64,000 nucleotides of DNA from Deltaproteobacteria bacterium YD0425bin51 (GTDB lineage Bacteria > Desulfobacterota > Desulfobacteria > Desulfobacterales > YD0425bin51): contig PDZS01000022.1 in the NCBI GenBank assembly GCA_002753225.1, positions 1 to 64,000 of the forward strand, given 5' to 3'. The translations under genes were made by a program, and so were the position numbers. Of the stretch, positions 53,170-62,227 are shown piece by piece. The notes beneath the pieces were generated by a model. The model was not told the origin of the DNA, made no database searches, and worked only from the letters and a program-made list of their open reading frames with translations. Each line of letters starts with the position of its first letter. The first letter of the stretch is position 1.

Positions 53170-53742
53170 CTACATGGAATGACACCATTTGCATCTGGCA
53201 TTTTTATCAGCTGGTCCCACATTAATTTCTTTATGACATCCTTCACATTGAGAGTGAAATGCATCGGTCTTATTTTTAAAATCCATTCCTCTCTCTTTTC
53301 CTTCTACTTCTCCTGCACTATGGCAGTCGCCACAAGCTTTAGGAGGCTCATTACTATTTTTAGGAACATGACATTCTGAACAAACTCTAAGTTCACCGTT
53401 ATCTTCAGTAGGATGATGTGTCTTATCAGGATCATGGCAGTCTTTACATTCCTGAGGAACCATTTTTATTTCATCTTTTTTATGACATTCTACACAAGAA
53501 CGAAAACTTGCTGATTCCTCATCTTCATAGTGATGATGACAGTCTTTACAAGAAAGTCCATAACCTGAAGGAGACATATGAGTTTTATGATCAAACAACA
53601 CTTTACCACCAAGATTTTTAAAAACTATTCTAACTGGTGCTTCAGATGTTTTTGAAGGAGATGCCCAATAACTTATCACTCCTACAATAAATAAAATAGT
53701 AAGCAAAGTATAAGCGATTTTATTTTCCTTCTCTGGTAACAT
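53170..53742 (-). CDS. Membrane-anchored seven-haem cytochrome c (class III-like)
   Basis: A 190-residue multihaem cytochrome. There are seven CxxCH sites (CKDCH, CVECH, CKDCH, CSECH, CGDCH, CEGCH, CKWCH) after an uncleaved-looking N-terminal helix (about 9-26). 'KVLFDHKTHM' before the first haem supplies an axial His, as in cytochrome c3/c7. It would be periplasmic and could exchange electrons with a membrane complex. It lies downstream of an orphan rnfE (same strand), with a chemoreceptor and an unknown gene between; a cytochrome c is part of the Rnf gene cluster in some Desulfobacterota. Confidence 0.87.
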   Translation of the reverse strand: MLPEKENKIAYTLLTILFIVGVISYWASPSKTSEAPVRIVFKNLGGKVLFDHKTHMSPSGYGLSCKDCHHHYEDEESASFRSCVECHKKDEIKMVPQECKDCHDPDKTHHPTEDNGELRVCSECHVPKNSNEPPKACGDCHSAGEVEGKERGMDFKNKTDAFHSQCEGCHKEINVGPADKNARCKWCHSM

Positions 53743-53763
53743 GATAAAATATTATCTCTTTTT

Positions 53764-54762
53764 TTAAGGTAAATTAAGGTAAAAAGACTCAAATCGATTG
53801 CGTATTCTGTTTTCTATATACTGAAACACAATAGGATTTTCCAAAAAATTGCAAATAATATCCTGAGAGTTTAAAATAATAAACTCTTTTGATATTCCCA
53901 TATTTTCTAATATCTTTATTATATTATCCTCACCTAACTCTTTAAATATGTTAGTAATTGCAGAATCTATGATTTGTAAAAAAATAGGTGTAGATCTAAA
54001 TTCAACTAAAAAATCTAAGGCAAGTTGAGTAAAAGCTTCTACATGGTCAGGCGATATGGGACGCGCTATATCTGATAGTTTTTTATGCTTAATCTGCTCC
54101 CAAATCCTATCTGTAGTTTGCTTTAACATCTTTTTATCCAAAGCAGCCTTTAAAAATTTTTCGCTTTGGCGTATAGAGTTATTAATATTATTACGAATAA
54201 ATTCTTTTAGGGTTTTGTCAATATTTCCTTCTAATTTAGGAAGAGTTTTATTAAGAATTTCTTGAGCCATTTTGACAAAAGTTGAAGCACTAGGAATCAA
54301 CTTTAACATAAAATTATCTACTAAAACGAAATTCTTTATTCCATTATATAAAATATCCGAGACAAGAAGTGAGTAAATGGGGCTTGAAAGAAGCTGATGT
54401 ATAAACAAATATCTTGCATCTTCCATATCAATTAGGATTTTTACACCACAATTATAAATGTCGCTGGGAAAAATAGCTTCAACTTTAACATCGCTGTTTT
54501 GTATAATTGAAAATATTTTTTTAACTTCAATCACAATTAAATTTCTAAAATCATTTGAAATTGGAATATCAGGTATAATTTTTATAATAAAACTAACTAA
54601 TCTATCTTTTGAAACTATTTCATTCAACTTATATCTACCAAAATAATCAAATAAATATAAGACTTCCTCCTCTATTCTGAGTTTTAGCTTATCTCCCTTA
54701 AGACTGTCTAATTCATGTAATAGATGCGATTCTAATATTTTTTTTGCGTAATCAGGTTCCAT
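53764..54762 (-). CDS. Helical protein of unknown function
   Basis: A 332-residue, apparently all-helical protein without recognisable motifs. No transmembrane helix is clear, though hydrophobic stretches near 'YLFIHQLLSSPIYSLLVSDIL' and 'NFVLVDNFMLKLI' are amphipathic. It starts 1 base before the MCP stop and ends 21 bases before the cytochrome, so it is in the rnfE-MCP-cytochrome run. Function cannot be assigned. Confidence 0.72.
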   Translation of the reverse strand: MEPDYAKKILESHLLHELDSLKGDKLKLRIEEEVLYLFDYFGRYKLNEIVSKDRLVSFIIKIIPDIPISNDFRNLIVIEVKKIFSIIQNSDVKVEAIFPSDIYNCGVKILIDMEDARYLFIHQLLSSPIYSLLVSDILYNGIKNFVLVDNFMLKLIPSASTFVKMAQEILNKTLPKLEGNIDKTLKEFIRNNINNSIRQSEKFLKAALDKKMLKQTTDRIWEQIKHKKLSDIARPISPDHVEAFTQLALDFLVEFRSTPIFLQIIDSAITNIFKELGEDNIIKILENMGISKEFIILNSQDIICNFLENPIVFQYIENRIRNRFESFYLNLP

Positions 54763-54763
54763 A

Positions 54764-55975
54764 TTAAACCTTAAACTTACTTATCATCTGCTCGATATTT
54801 GTCGACATCTTCAAAAGTTCTCCTAAATTCAATTTAATCTGGGAGCTACTATTTGATATTTCATTAGAAACGCTATTGATTTCACTTATATCTTGAGCAA
54901 TTTCATCTGCTACTGCTGAAGACTGGGACATATTTTCATTTAATTTCTTAATACCTTGCGATGCCTGTGCTACATTTGTTGCTATTTCACGGGTTGTTCC
55001 TAACTGTTCATCGACTGCTGCTGCAATGGTTGATACGATATCATTAACTTCAGCGTTTACTTGCCATATATGCCCTATTTCACTTACAGCCGCAGCAGTT
55101 GAGCCTTGAATACCTTCAATTTTAACCTTTATATCTTGAGTTGCCTGGGCAGTCTGTTTGGCGAGTTCTTTAATTTCGTTTGCAACTACAGCAAAACCTT
55201 TGCCTGCCTCACCTGCTCTTGCTGCTTCAATAGTTGCATTTAAGGCTAGCAAATTTGTCTGCTCAGAAATTTCAGTAATGGTTTCAGTAACTTTATCTAT
55301 CTCTTGCGCTGCTGAACCTAACTCATTTACTCTTTCAGAAGCATTTTTAGTCTGTGCAACAGCATCTTGTGTAATTCCTGTTGCTTTTTCTGATTTCTTT
55401 GCAATATCATTAATAGTCGCTGTCATTCCTTCAGCAGCTGTTGCTATCATTCCTATATTGTTAGTAGCCTCTTCTATCATAGCTGCAAAAGAATTTATTG
55501 AATCTGACATCTCTTTTGCTGAAGCCATAACCGAATTTGATTTATCAGACGATTGTTCAGAATTTGTAGAAGTCTGATCTGTAAGCTCAAAGAGACTAGA
55601 TGCTGCTCCTTTTAAACTGTTTATATTTTGAGACATCTCTATAAATAGCTTTTGTACTTTCTCCAAAAAAGCGTTTGTATAAGCTGCAATTTCACCTAAT
55701 TCATCATTAGTTTCAATATCAATTCTAGTATTTAGCTCATCTTTAACAGATACATTCTTTATGGCTTCTTTTAGTTTCTGAATAGATTTAACCATACCTA
55801 TCCCAATAAAAAATGATCCAGCTAACCCTCCTAAAATAAAGATAACTGATAAAATAATGATATTACTACTACCTTCTGGAATTTTTGCTGCAGTATATAT
55901 CGTAAAAATAATTTGTAAAGCCACAAAAATTAGAACTATTTGAATTAGTTTTATTCCAATTTTTGACTTATTCAT
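54764..55975 (-). CDS. Methyl-accepting chemotaxis protein without periplasmic sensor domain
   Basis: A 403-residue chemoreceptor. Two membrane helices (about 9-30 and 38-62) are joined by only about ten residues, so there is no periplasmic ligand domain. HAMP (about 62-115) and the MCP signalling domain follow, with the hairpin tip motif '[38 protein letters not shown]' (in blocks). It may sense membrane or cytosolic redox state. It lies directly after rnfE, which suggests energy taxis, but this is inference. Confidence 0.88.
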   Translation of the reverse strand: MNKSKIGIKLIQIVLIFVALQIIFTIYTAAKIPEGSSNIIILSVIFILGGLAGSFFIGIGMVKSIQKLKEAIKNVSVKDELNTRIDIETNDELGEIAAYTNAFLEKVQKLFIEMSQNINSLKGAASSLFELTDQTSTNSEQSSDKSNSVMASAKEMSDSINSFAAMIEEATNNIGMIATAAEGMTATINDIAKKSEKATGITQDAVAQTKNASERVNELGSAAQEIDKVTETITEISEQTNLLALNATIEAARAGEAGKGFAVVANEIKELAKQTAQATQDIKVKIEGIQGSTAAAVSEIGHIWQVNAEVNDIVSTIAAAVDEQLGTTREIATNVAQASQGIKKLNENMSQSSAVADEIAQDISEINSVSNEISNSSSQIKLNLGELLKMSTNIEQMISKFKV

Positions 55976-55992
55976 TGGTTAAATCTCCATAT

Positions 55993-56586
55993 CTATTTTT
56001 TTCCAAGAATGTTCATAATGCAAAGCATTAGTCCAAGACATACGAATGCTCCAGGGGTTTGAACCATAAAAGTAAAGGGCTTAAAAGAAGAAGCAAATAT
56101 AGGAATATTCCAAAAAGTACCATTCCCAAAAACTTCTCGAACAGCAGCTAAAGAACTTAAAGAAAGAGTAAATCCTAAACCAAGTCCAAGACCGTCTGCA
56201 AAAGAAGCTAACACTCCATTTTTATAAGCAAACGCTTCTGCTCTCCCTAAAAGAATACAGTTAACAACAATTAAAGGTATAAAAATACCCATTGCCATAA
56301 AAAGAGGATAAGTATAGGCCTGCATAACTAGTTCAACAACTATAACAAATGTTGCAACAATAACAATAAAACAGGCAATTCTAACCTTAGGTGGGATAAT
56401 CTTTCGTAACATTGATATCAAAACATTAGAACAAATTAAAACAAAGGTTAAAGCAAGTCCCATTCCAACTCCATTGTCAACTGATTTAGTAAGAGCAAGA
56501 GTAGGACATAAACCAAGAACCAATCTAAAAGGAGGAATTTCTGCCCATAAACCTTTTGTAAATTCTTGAACGACAGTTTTTGCCAC
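55993..56586 (-). CDS. rnfE: RnfE, electron transport complex subunit E (orphan)
   Basis: A 197-residue membrane protein with about six helices. It shows 'LGLCPTLALTKSVDNGVGMGLALTFVL' and 'PLIVVNCILLGRAEAFA' (the conserved NC motif), as in RnfE/NqrD. The Rnf complex couples ferredoxin-NAD+ oxidation-reduction to Na+ or H+ transport. No rnfA, B, C, D or G is nearby, which is unusual, because rnf genes normally lie in one operon. Length is close to normal (about 200). It may be a second copy with a changed role. Confidence 0.88.
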   Translation of the reverse strand: MAKTVVQEFTKGLWAEIPPFRLVLGLCPTLALTKSVDNGVGMGLALTFVLICSNVLISMLRKIIPPKVRIACFIVIVATFVIVVELVMQAYTYPLFMAMGIFIPLIVVNCILLGRAEAFAYKNGVLASFADGLGLGLGFTLSLSSLAAVREVFGNGTFWNIPIFASSFKPFTFMVQTPGAFVCLGLMLCIMNILGKK

Positions 56587-56690
56587 TGTTAAATATTCTC
56601 CTGAAAATAATTATCTTTCTTTAAATATAGATGTAAACAAATTGTATAACCAATGATTTTATAATCGTCAAACAAAATTTTAAAAGTTAA

Positions 56691-58682
56691 TTAAGAAATA
56701 GGCTCAAGTACTGGAATTTCTTCTACCATTATAGGCGAAACATTCTTAAAGAAAATAGGCATTGTAAAAATATTCAAGAACTGACCGAGTATTGATGCTG
56801 GAGAAATATCAAAATAATCTTTAAGTAAAACTAAAGGAAACTGAAACACAGTTTTAAAAACATCAAACACCATAACTACTTTTGGAACATTTTCATACAT
56901 TTGCCAATAAGTTCCAACAAGCGCTGCTAAGGATCTAGACAAATGCATATATTCACTTTTAACAATAATTCCAAGTTGCTGAGCATTTGAACCAATGTGC
57001 ATAACAGCTTGAAAACGTCGATGTAAACCTTCTAATCCTTCTGCTTTAAGTTGAAATATGAAATTTTTGCCTAAGGGTGTAACATTTTTTTTCTTTAATG
57101 TTTCTTCTATAGATTGTTTTATTTGTTCTCGTTTTTCTATATTTCCTTCTGGGTTTGTACTTATTTTAATAAGAGCCTCAGCCATTAGATTTACATCGGC
57201 CATAATTGCTCCTCTCACATAATCCCATACAGGCTCCCATTTTCCCTGCATATCAACAGCATTTCCCCAATCAATCAAGTAAAGTTTTCCGTCAGAGCTT
57301 ATCATTACATTTCCAGGATGCAAATCTCCATGAAACTCCTGATAAATAAAAATATGAAGAATCAAGGTATATAAAAATTTGGAAGCTATCTGCCTTGCAA
57401 AATTTGCTCTGATTTTTGGAGGCACACGCTCTATAGCGAGTTTCACATTTGCAGCTCCTTTAATATATTCCATTTCTAAAACTTTTCTGGAAGCAAAATA
57501 AATTTTAGGTACATGCCAAACAAAAGATTTTTTGCTCCTTTCAGCAAATCTTTGCTGAATTTTTGCCTCTTGCATGAAGTCTAACTCCCTTTGAAATCCT
57601 TTTACAAATTCATCTACCTGTTTTAGAATCGATTCAAAAAAAGGAGCTAACTTAGAATGAGGAGCCCAGTAATGTGTGCTTAAAAGAGCAAGTCCTATGA
57701 CAGTTTTTCCCATTAAAAACTCACGATCTAGATTACAGCGTGCCACTTTTATAATTACAGGAATTAAAACTTCCTTCCCTTTTATCATCACAGGCTTTTT
57801 AGCTAAATAGACAGAACCAATAGAACCAGATTTTAAAGGATTATGGGGATTAAAGCCAAAATAACATTCATATGGATTTTTTCCTACACATTCATAAAAA
57901 GCATCCATTACCTCTTGAGCGCTCATAGGAGGTACATCTTCCTGAAAAACTGCAAGTTCTTTTGAAATTTCTTCAGGCAGAAAATCAGAATTAGCTGCTG
58001 CAACCTGAGCCATTTTTATAAAAAATGGGCCAAATTCTCTAACCATTTTAGCTACAATTTTAGCTTGGGTTTTAAAATCCCTTGGATCTGTCATAAAAAA
58101 TGGCTTTATATATCTTAATGCCTTTATCTGCCGTCTTATTATAGTCAAATCTCCCCTTATTACTCTAGTCCTTGACACTAAATCTAAAAGTATAGTTTGG
58201 TTTATTCTCCTTGCTTCTTTTAAAATATTTATAACATCTACAATTAAAGGCTCATAACTTCTTAAAACTAACCTTACTATATCTAAATTAAACTCAACCA
58301 AACCTTTTATGTCAGGTTCGCTAAAAAGCTCATGAAAAAATGTCCAAAATTCATTAATAATTATGTCAGGAACAGCAACAGGGCTTCTTAAAACGGCTTG
58401 ATTTACCACAAATTTGATTAAATTTTCAGTGGTTTGCTCATTTGGCATAAGACTATTCTGTCTTAAATATTGGGTTAAAAGTTTGCTGTGTTTTGTTAAT
58501 GGATGCTTATAAAAAGTCTCAAAAATTTGATCTAAAACTTCAGAGAGTTCCCCTTGCGTAACATTTTTTGAACTGGCAAAAAGTAAAGCAAGGGGCAAAA
58601 AAGCATTGGATATTTTAAAAGTGTGATAAGCAACTAAACCAACTTCTTTTCCTACTTCTTTTATTGAAAATTTACTGATCAT
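56691..58682 (-). CDS. ABC1/UbiB-family atypical kinase
   Basis: A 663-residue UbiB/ABC1 (AarF) family protein, with the kinase-like core at about 220-480. Family motifs: 'EFGPFFIKMAQVAAANSDFLPEEI' (the KxGQ motif reads KMAQ), 'GSIGSVYLAK' in place of the Ala-rich loop, 'LEMEYIKGA', 'FHGDLHPGNVMIS' and 'YLIDWGNAVDM' (metal site DWG for DFG). The N-terminal about 200 and C-terminal about 120 residues are extra and helical. UbiB kinases support quinone synthesis or lipid transport. It heads into rnfE on the same strand. The changed motifs make activity uncertain. Confidence 0.83.
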   Translation of the reverse strand: MISKFSIKEVGKEVGLVAYHTFKISNAFLPLALLFASSKNVTQGELSEVLDQIFETFYKHPLTKHSKLLTQYLRQNSLMPNEQTTENLIKFVVNQAVLRSPVAVPDIIINEFWTFFHELFSEPDIKGLVEFNLDIVRLVLRSYEPLIVDVINILKEARRINQTILLDLVSRTRVIRGDLTIIRRQIKALRYIKPFFMTDPRDFKTQAKIVAKMVREFGPFFIKMAQVAAANSDFLPEEISKELAVFQEDVPPMSAQEVMDAFYECVGKNPYECYFGFNPHNPLKSGSIGSVYLAKKPVMIKGKEVLIPVIIKVARCNLDREFLMGKTVIGLALLSTHYWAPHSKLAPFFESILKQVDEFVKGFQRELDFMQEAKIQQRFAERSKKSFVWHVPKIYFASRKVLEMEYIKGAANVKLAIERVPPKIRANFARQIASKFLYTLILHIFIYQEFHGDLHPGNVMISSDGKLYLIDWGNAVDMQGKWEPVWDYVRGAIMADVNLMAEALIKISTNPEGNIEKREQIKQSIEETLKKKNVTPLGKNFIFQLKAEGLEGLHRRFQAVMHIGSNAQQLGIIVKSEYMHLSRSLAALVGTYWQMYENVPKVVMVFDVFKTVFQFPLVLLKDYFDISPASILGQFLNIFTMPIFFKNVSPIMVEEIPVLEPIS

Positions 58683-59844
58683 GCAAACATCCCCTTATAT
58701 AAAGCGCTTCAATATTTTGAAGACTTTCTATTGAGTGAGAAGGATGACCCTTTACTGCAATAAATGTGGCCTGCTTTCCTTTTGCAATAGAACCAATTTC
58801 GTCCAGACCAAGAAGTATTGAAGCATTTATTGTAGCGGATTTAACAGCTTCAACTACAGAAAAACCTGCATTCAATAGCAATTTTAACTCACATATAAAA
58901 GAATCACCATGTAATACTCCAAAGCTTCCAGAATCAGTTCCAAGAGCTATCTTTACACCTAATCTTTTAGCCTGAAAAATCTGCTCAAGCTGATGCTCCA
59001 ATATTCTTGCTGCATTATCAGACTCTAATTTAGAAAGCTTTCCCTTTTCTAAATAAGCTTTGATTGGATAAACTGTAGGGACCCAGAAAATATTAAAATC
59101 TGCCATTTTTTTTAAGTTATCTATCCCCATAAAATAACCATGCTCAATAGAATGGCATCCTGATTTTATAGAAATTTCTACTGGCATCCTTCCATTAGCA
59201 TGAACCATAACCTTTGCGCCAATAGATTTTGCTGTAAATACTGCTTCACTCAATTCTTGCTCGTTAAATTGAGGTTTAGTCTCTTTTCCAAATTCAGTTA
59301 AACTGTTTATACCAGAATTTATTATTTTAATATGATTAATTTTATTCCTTTCTCTTAAAATAAGCTCGCTAATTAAATCATAATAAGAAACTGGTGTGCC
59401 TATGAAATTTCCATAACGACCTTCTTTATACAGAGCTTTTCCACATTTATTTAAATAAAAAGGAATTTGTGGTTTATAATTGAGTGTGTATCCTCTATTA
59501 TCTCCAGCGTCTCTTACAGCTACAATACCTCTTTTTATATGTTTCCTTACATTATTATCTATAATTTCTTTTGTCTTATTATAATCATTGTTTTGCTCAA
59601 CTTTTCTATTTTCTAATACATGATCACCTGACATAAAAAGATGTACATGAGAATCAATAAAACCGGGTAAAATAGTACAATTAGAAAAATCAAAAACAGA
59701 ATCGATAGAAAGATCTTCTTTTTTAACTGATTCTATTTTAGATATAAAACCATTTTTAAATGTTAACAACACATTTTCTTGTATTTTATCAGAAAGTCCG
59801 TCAATGAGCCAGCTGCAAAAAACAGATATATCTTTTATTTTCAA
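58672..59844 (-). CDS. Amidohydrolase family metal hydrolase
   Basis: A 390-residue cyclic amidohydrolase of the imidazolonepropionase/prolidase-like group. It has 'LPGFIDSHVHLFMSGDH' (HxH metal site), 'VMVHANGRM' and 'SIEHGYFM' (His ligands) and 'LGTDSGSFG' (Asp ligand). The substrate is not evident. Its 3' end overlaps the ABC1 gene by 11 bases and its 5' end overlaps the SRPBCC gene by 4, so it belongs to the operon 56691-61264. Confidence 0.85.
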   Translation of the reverse strand: MKIKDISVFCSWLIDGLSDKIQENVLLTFKNGFISKIESVKKEDLSIDSVFDFSNCTILPGFIDSHVHLFMSGDHVLENRKVEQNNDYNKTKEIIDNNVRKHIKRGIVAVRDAGDNRGYTLNYKPQIPFYLNKCGKALYKEGRYGNFIGTPVSYYDLISELILRERNKINHIKIINSGINSLTEFGKETKPQFNEQELSEAVFTAKSIGAKVMVHANGRMPVEISIKSGCHSIEHGYFMGIDNLKKMADFNIFWVPTVYPIKAYLEKGKLSKLESDNAARILEHQLEQIFQAKRLGVKIALGTDSGSFGVLHGDSFICELKLLLNAGFSVVEAVKSATINASILLGLDEIGSIAKGKQATFIAVKGHPSHSIESLQNIEALYIRGCLHDQ

Positions 59845-60371
59845 GCGTTATCATCCAGATATGCTTTAACGCCTTTTGCCAAATTACATAAATTTGGCGT
59901 TATAAGCTTAACGATAAAACCTTCAATCTGCGGTGCTGCTTTTTTTGCTATAAAAGAAGGAATACCAGGAACTTCTTCAGGATATACTTTTAAATCACCT
60001 TCTAAAAAAATTTCAGTCTCATTTGGTCCAACTTCTTTAAAATGTGTTTTACCTATGCAGGTAAACAACTTATTTAAATAAAAGGTTTCAAGTCTCCATG
60101 CTACGTATCTTTCATCATTATACCATGTTGCATAATCTTTCCATGAAGTCATTTCTGGTTTAATAAACTTTTTAACAAAAGCAGGCACGTCACTTTCTCC
60201 ATGCCAATGGTTTAAAAGCTCAATTCTATTACCGTCAAGCTCCCTGCGCTCAATTACTTCAACAGCTTTGATATTAGGCATGTAAGGGACCAAATCTGCC
60301 TGATGATCACGAACCGTCTCTAAAACCTTCATAACTTCATAAGGTATGACATCTTTACTAGTAATAAGCAT
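59841..60371 (-). CDS. SRPBCC/START-like protein
   Basis: A 176-residue protein resembling the SRPBCC (Bet v 1-like) hydrophobic-ligand-binding fold: N-terminal 'DVIPYEVMKVLETV', beta strands 'IKAVEVIERRELDGNRIELLNHWHG' and a long C-terminal helix 'IEGFIVKLITPNLCNLAKGVKAYL'. ATG 60371 is chosen (AAAGGCTGG upstream); a GTG at 60398 overlapping the acyltransferase stop is an alternative. Such proteins bind lipids or steroids, and its neighbours are an acyltransferase and an ABC1 kinase, so a lipid role is plausible but not shown. Confidence 0.72.
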   Translation of the reverse strand: MLITSKDVIPYEVMKVLETVRDHQADLVPYMPNIKAVEVIERRELDGNRIELLNHWHGESDVPAFVKKFIKPEMTSWKDYATWYNDERYVAWRLETFYLNKLFTCIGKTHFKEVGPNETEIFLEGDLKVYPEEVPGIPSFIAKKAAPQIEGFIVKLITPNLCNLAKGVKAYLDDNA

Positions 60372-60394
60372 TTTATACCAGCCTTTCTTTTTAA

Positions 60395-61264
60395 TCACCC
60401 TATTACAGGTAACATTCGTTTAGAGTTTATATCATCGCATAATCTTTGAACTTCACTTATAACTTTATCATAAATTTCTTGTAGCACTTTTGGATTTTCA
60501 GCGTCAAGTGGTTTATAATTATCCAAATAAATAGGTTTTCCAACTTTAACTTGAAGTTTTGCAGGCAATGGAAGATGAAAAATAGGACCTAATCCAATTA
60601 TCCATGGAAGACCTAAAAAAATAGGAAAAGATTCACTGCGTAAAAATTTTTTTGTCCCAGTAATTTGAGCAAGCTTATGACCTGGAGAGAGTACAAAAAA
60701 AGTTTCATGACCACCTGCATTACCAACTGGAACAATGGGTACACCAGCTTTTAAGGCTAATTTTATAAAACCTTTTTTTCCACCAAAATCAACCTTATAT
60801 CTATCTTTAAATGTCCTGAAAGCTTCATAATTACCACCTGGAAAGACAACAACTTTATGTCCCATATCAAAAGCTTTGTGGGCAGTTTCATGTGAAGCTC
60901 TAATAGCTCCTGTTTTTATAAGTAGATTTTTAAGAATAGGAATATTTACCATCGCGTCATGGGCAAGAAAATGGAGTGTATCATTTGGTCTTTTATTATA
61001 AAACTCAAGACTCATAAACATTGGTTCCATAAAAGTAATTCCTGCATTATGGTTACCAACAATTAGAGCCTTAGTTTCAGGAATATTTTCAATTCCATAA
61101 ACTTCTGCTCTAAAATATTTTTTTAAAACCTCAATAAAAGGCTTTAATAACTCAAGTGCTTCAGTATCCGGTCTTCTTACTTCATCAGGTCCATGAGAAT
61201 CTATTAAAAAAATTTTTCTAAACTCTTCTGTATAGTATTTAATTTGACTAAATAATTCAAGCAT
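60395..61264 (-). CDS. PlsC/DAGAT-like acyltransferase
   Basis: A 289-residue acyltransferase of the LPLAT superfamily. The segment 'ALIVGNHNAGITFMEPMFMSL' aligns with the NHx4D block, but the H-x4-D Asp is absent (HNAGIT), and 'VVVFPGGNYEA' and 'FGGKKGFIKLALKAGVPIVPVG' (FPEG- and P-type blocks) are present. This is the pattern of diacylglycerol/wax acyltransferase-like bacterial members. AGGAGGA precedes the ATG. It leads a four-gene minus-strand operon (acyltransferase, SRPBCC, amidohydrolase, ABC1 kinase), consistent with lipid metabolism. Confidence 0.82.
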   Translation of the reverse strand: MLELFSQIKYYTEEFRKIFLIDSHGPDEVRRPDTEALELLKPFIEVLKKYFRAEVYGIENIPETKALIVGNHNAGITFMEPMFMSLEFYNKRPNDTLHFLAHDAMVNIPILKNLLIKTGAIRASHETAHKAFDMGHKVVVFPGGNYEAFRTFKDRYKVDFGGKKGFIKLALKAGVPIVPVGNAGGHETFFVLSPGHKLAQITGTKKFLRSESFPIFLGLPWIIGLGPIFHLPLPAKLQVKVGKPIYLDNYKPLDAENPKVLQEIYDKVISEVQRLCDDINSKRMLPVIG

Positions 61265-61386
61265 ATTAAATTTCCTCCTTGTATTTTAAAAAAGAAATAA
61301 TATAGAATAGCTATAACCTATAACATCAATGATGCAATATATCAAAAAAATAAATTATTTTGTTATTTTGTAATGTGGAGCTTTTT

Positions 61387-62223
61387 ATGTATGCTAAAAT
61401 TTTAACTATATCAATTTTAATTATTACATTAATAACATTAGGAATTTTTTCGACTAAAACTTCTAATAAAAATAAAGAACCACAAATAATAACAACGCCT
61501 ATTTTAAATCCTGAAAATATAAAAAGATTTAATATTGATAAAATGCCTCAATTACCGATAATAACAAGCGACAAATCCACAACAACAAAAATTACCACTA
61601 CAATTGAGATTAATAAAAATAACCTCAAATTTAGTCCGAAGTTTATAAATTCTCTAAATATGGATTTTGTATTTGTATCCATAAAAGAAGAAGGCTTTTA
61701 TATTCAACGAACCGAGGTAACACAAGGACAGTGGTTAAAAGTTATGGGCTACAACCCTTCTCGTTTTAAAGAATGTGGGGACAATTGTCCTGTAGAACTT
61801 GTTTCATGGAATGATATTCAAGCATTTATCAAACAAGTAAATATGCTCGAAAAAACAGATAAGTACAGAATGCCTACTGAAGCAGAATGGGAATTTGTAT
61901 GTAACAATCAGTTTCCTGAAGAAATACTAAAAAACCTTAATTCATATGCATGGTATTTAGAAAATTCTGCATATAAAACTCATCCTGTAGCTAAAAAAAA
62001 GCCAAACAAAGTTGGAGTATATGATATTTGGGGAAATGTCAAAGAATGGTGTCAAATTAGAGATGGAGGTTATTCTTTCGGAGACATAGTTGAAACCAAG
62101 CAACCAATAAGAGGGAGTAGTTGTTTTAACAACTTAAAAGAAACAAATTGTAATTATAGAGTTTTATCATCTATAGACTTTAAGGATAGTAGTTTAGGCT
62201 TTAGATTAGTTAAAATGCTATAA
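61387..62223 (+). CDS. SUMF1/FGE-sulfatase-domain lipoprotein-like protein
   Basis: A 278-residue protein with an N-terminal membrane helix (about 3-23), a Thr/Ile-rich linker and a formylglycine-generating-enzyme (SUMF1) domain (about 95-278). It shows 'FYIQRTEVTQGQWLKVMGYNPSRF', 'CPVELVSWNDIQAFIKQV', 'YRMPTEAEWEFVC', 'VYDIWGNVKEWC' and 'LGFRLV'. The two catalytic Cys spacing of true FGE is not conserved (C..C eight residues apart in 'SSCFNNLKETNCNYR'), so sulfatase activation is unlikely; it probably binds ligands or proteins outside the cytoplasm. ATG 61387 (GGAG upstream) is preferred to ATG 61360. Confidence 0.78.
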   Translation: MYAKILTISILIITLITLGIFSTKTSNKNKEPQIITTPILNPENIKRFNIDKMPQLPIITSDKSTTTKITTTIEINKNNLKFSPKFINSLNMDFVFVSIKEEGFYIQRTEVTQGQWLKVMGYNPSRFKECGDNCPVELVSWNDIQAFIKQVNMLEKTDKYRMPTEAEWEFVCNNQFPEEILKNLNSYAWYLENSAYKTHPVAKKKPNKVGVYDIWGNVKEWCQIRDGGYSFGDIVETKQPIRGSSCFNNLKETNCNYRVLSSIDFKDSSLGFRLVKML

Positions 62224-62227
62224 ATAT

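Noticed and set aside
55993..56586. A full Rnf complex operon around rnfE
   Set aside because: No rnfA, B, C, D or G homolog was found in neighbouring genes; only RnfE itself is supported.
61387..62223. A formylglycine-generating enzyme activating a sulfatase
   Set aside because: The catalytic Cys pair is not in the FGE arrangement, and no sulfatase gene is near.
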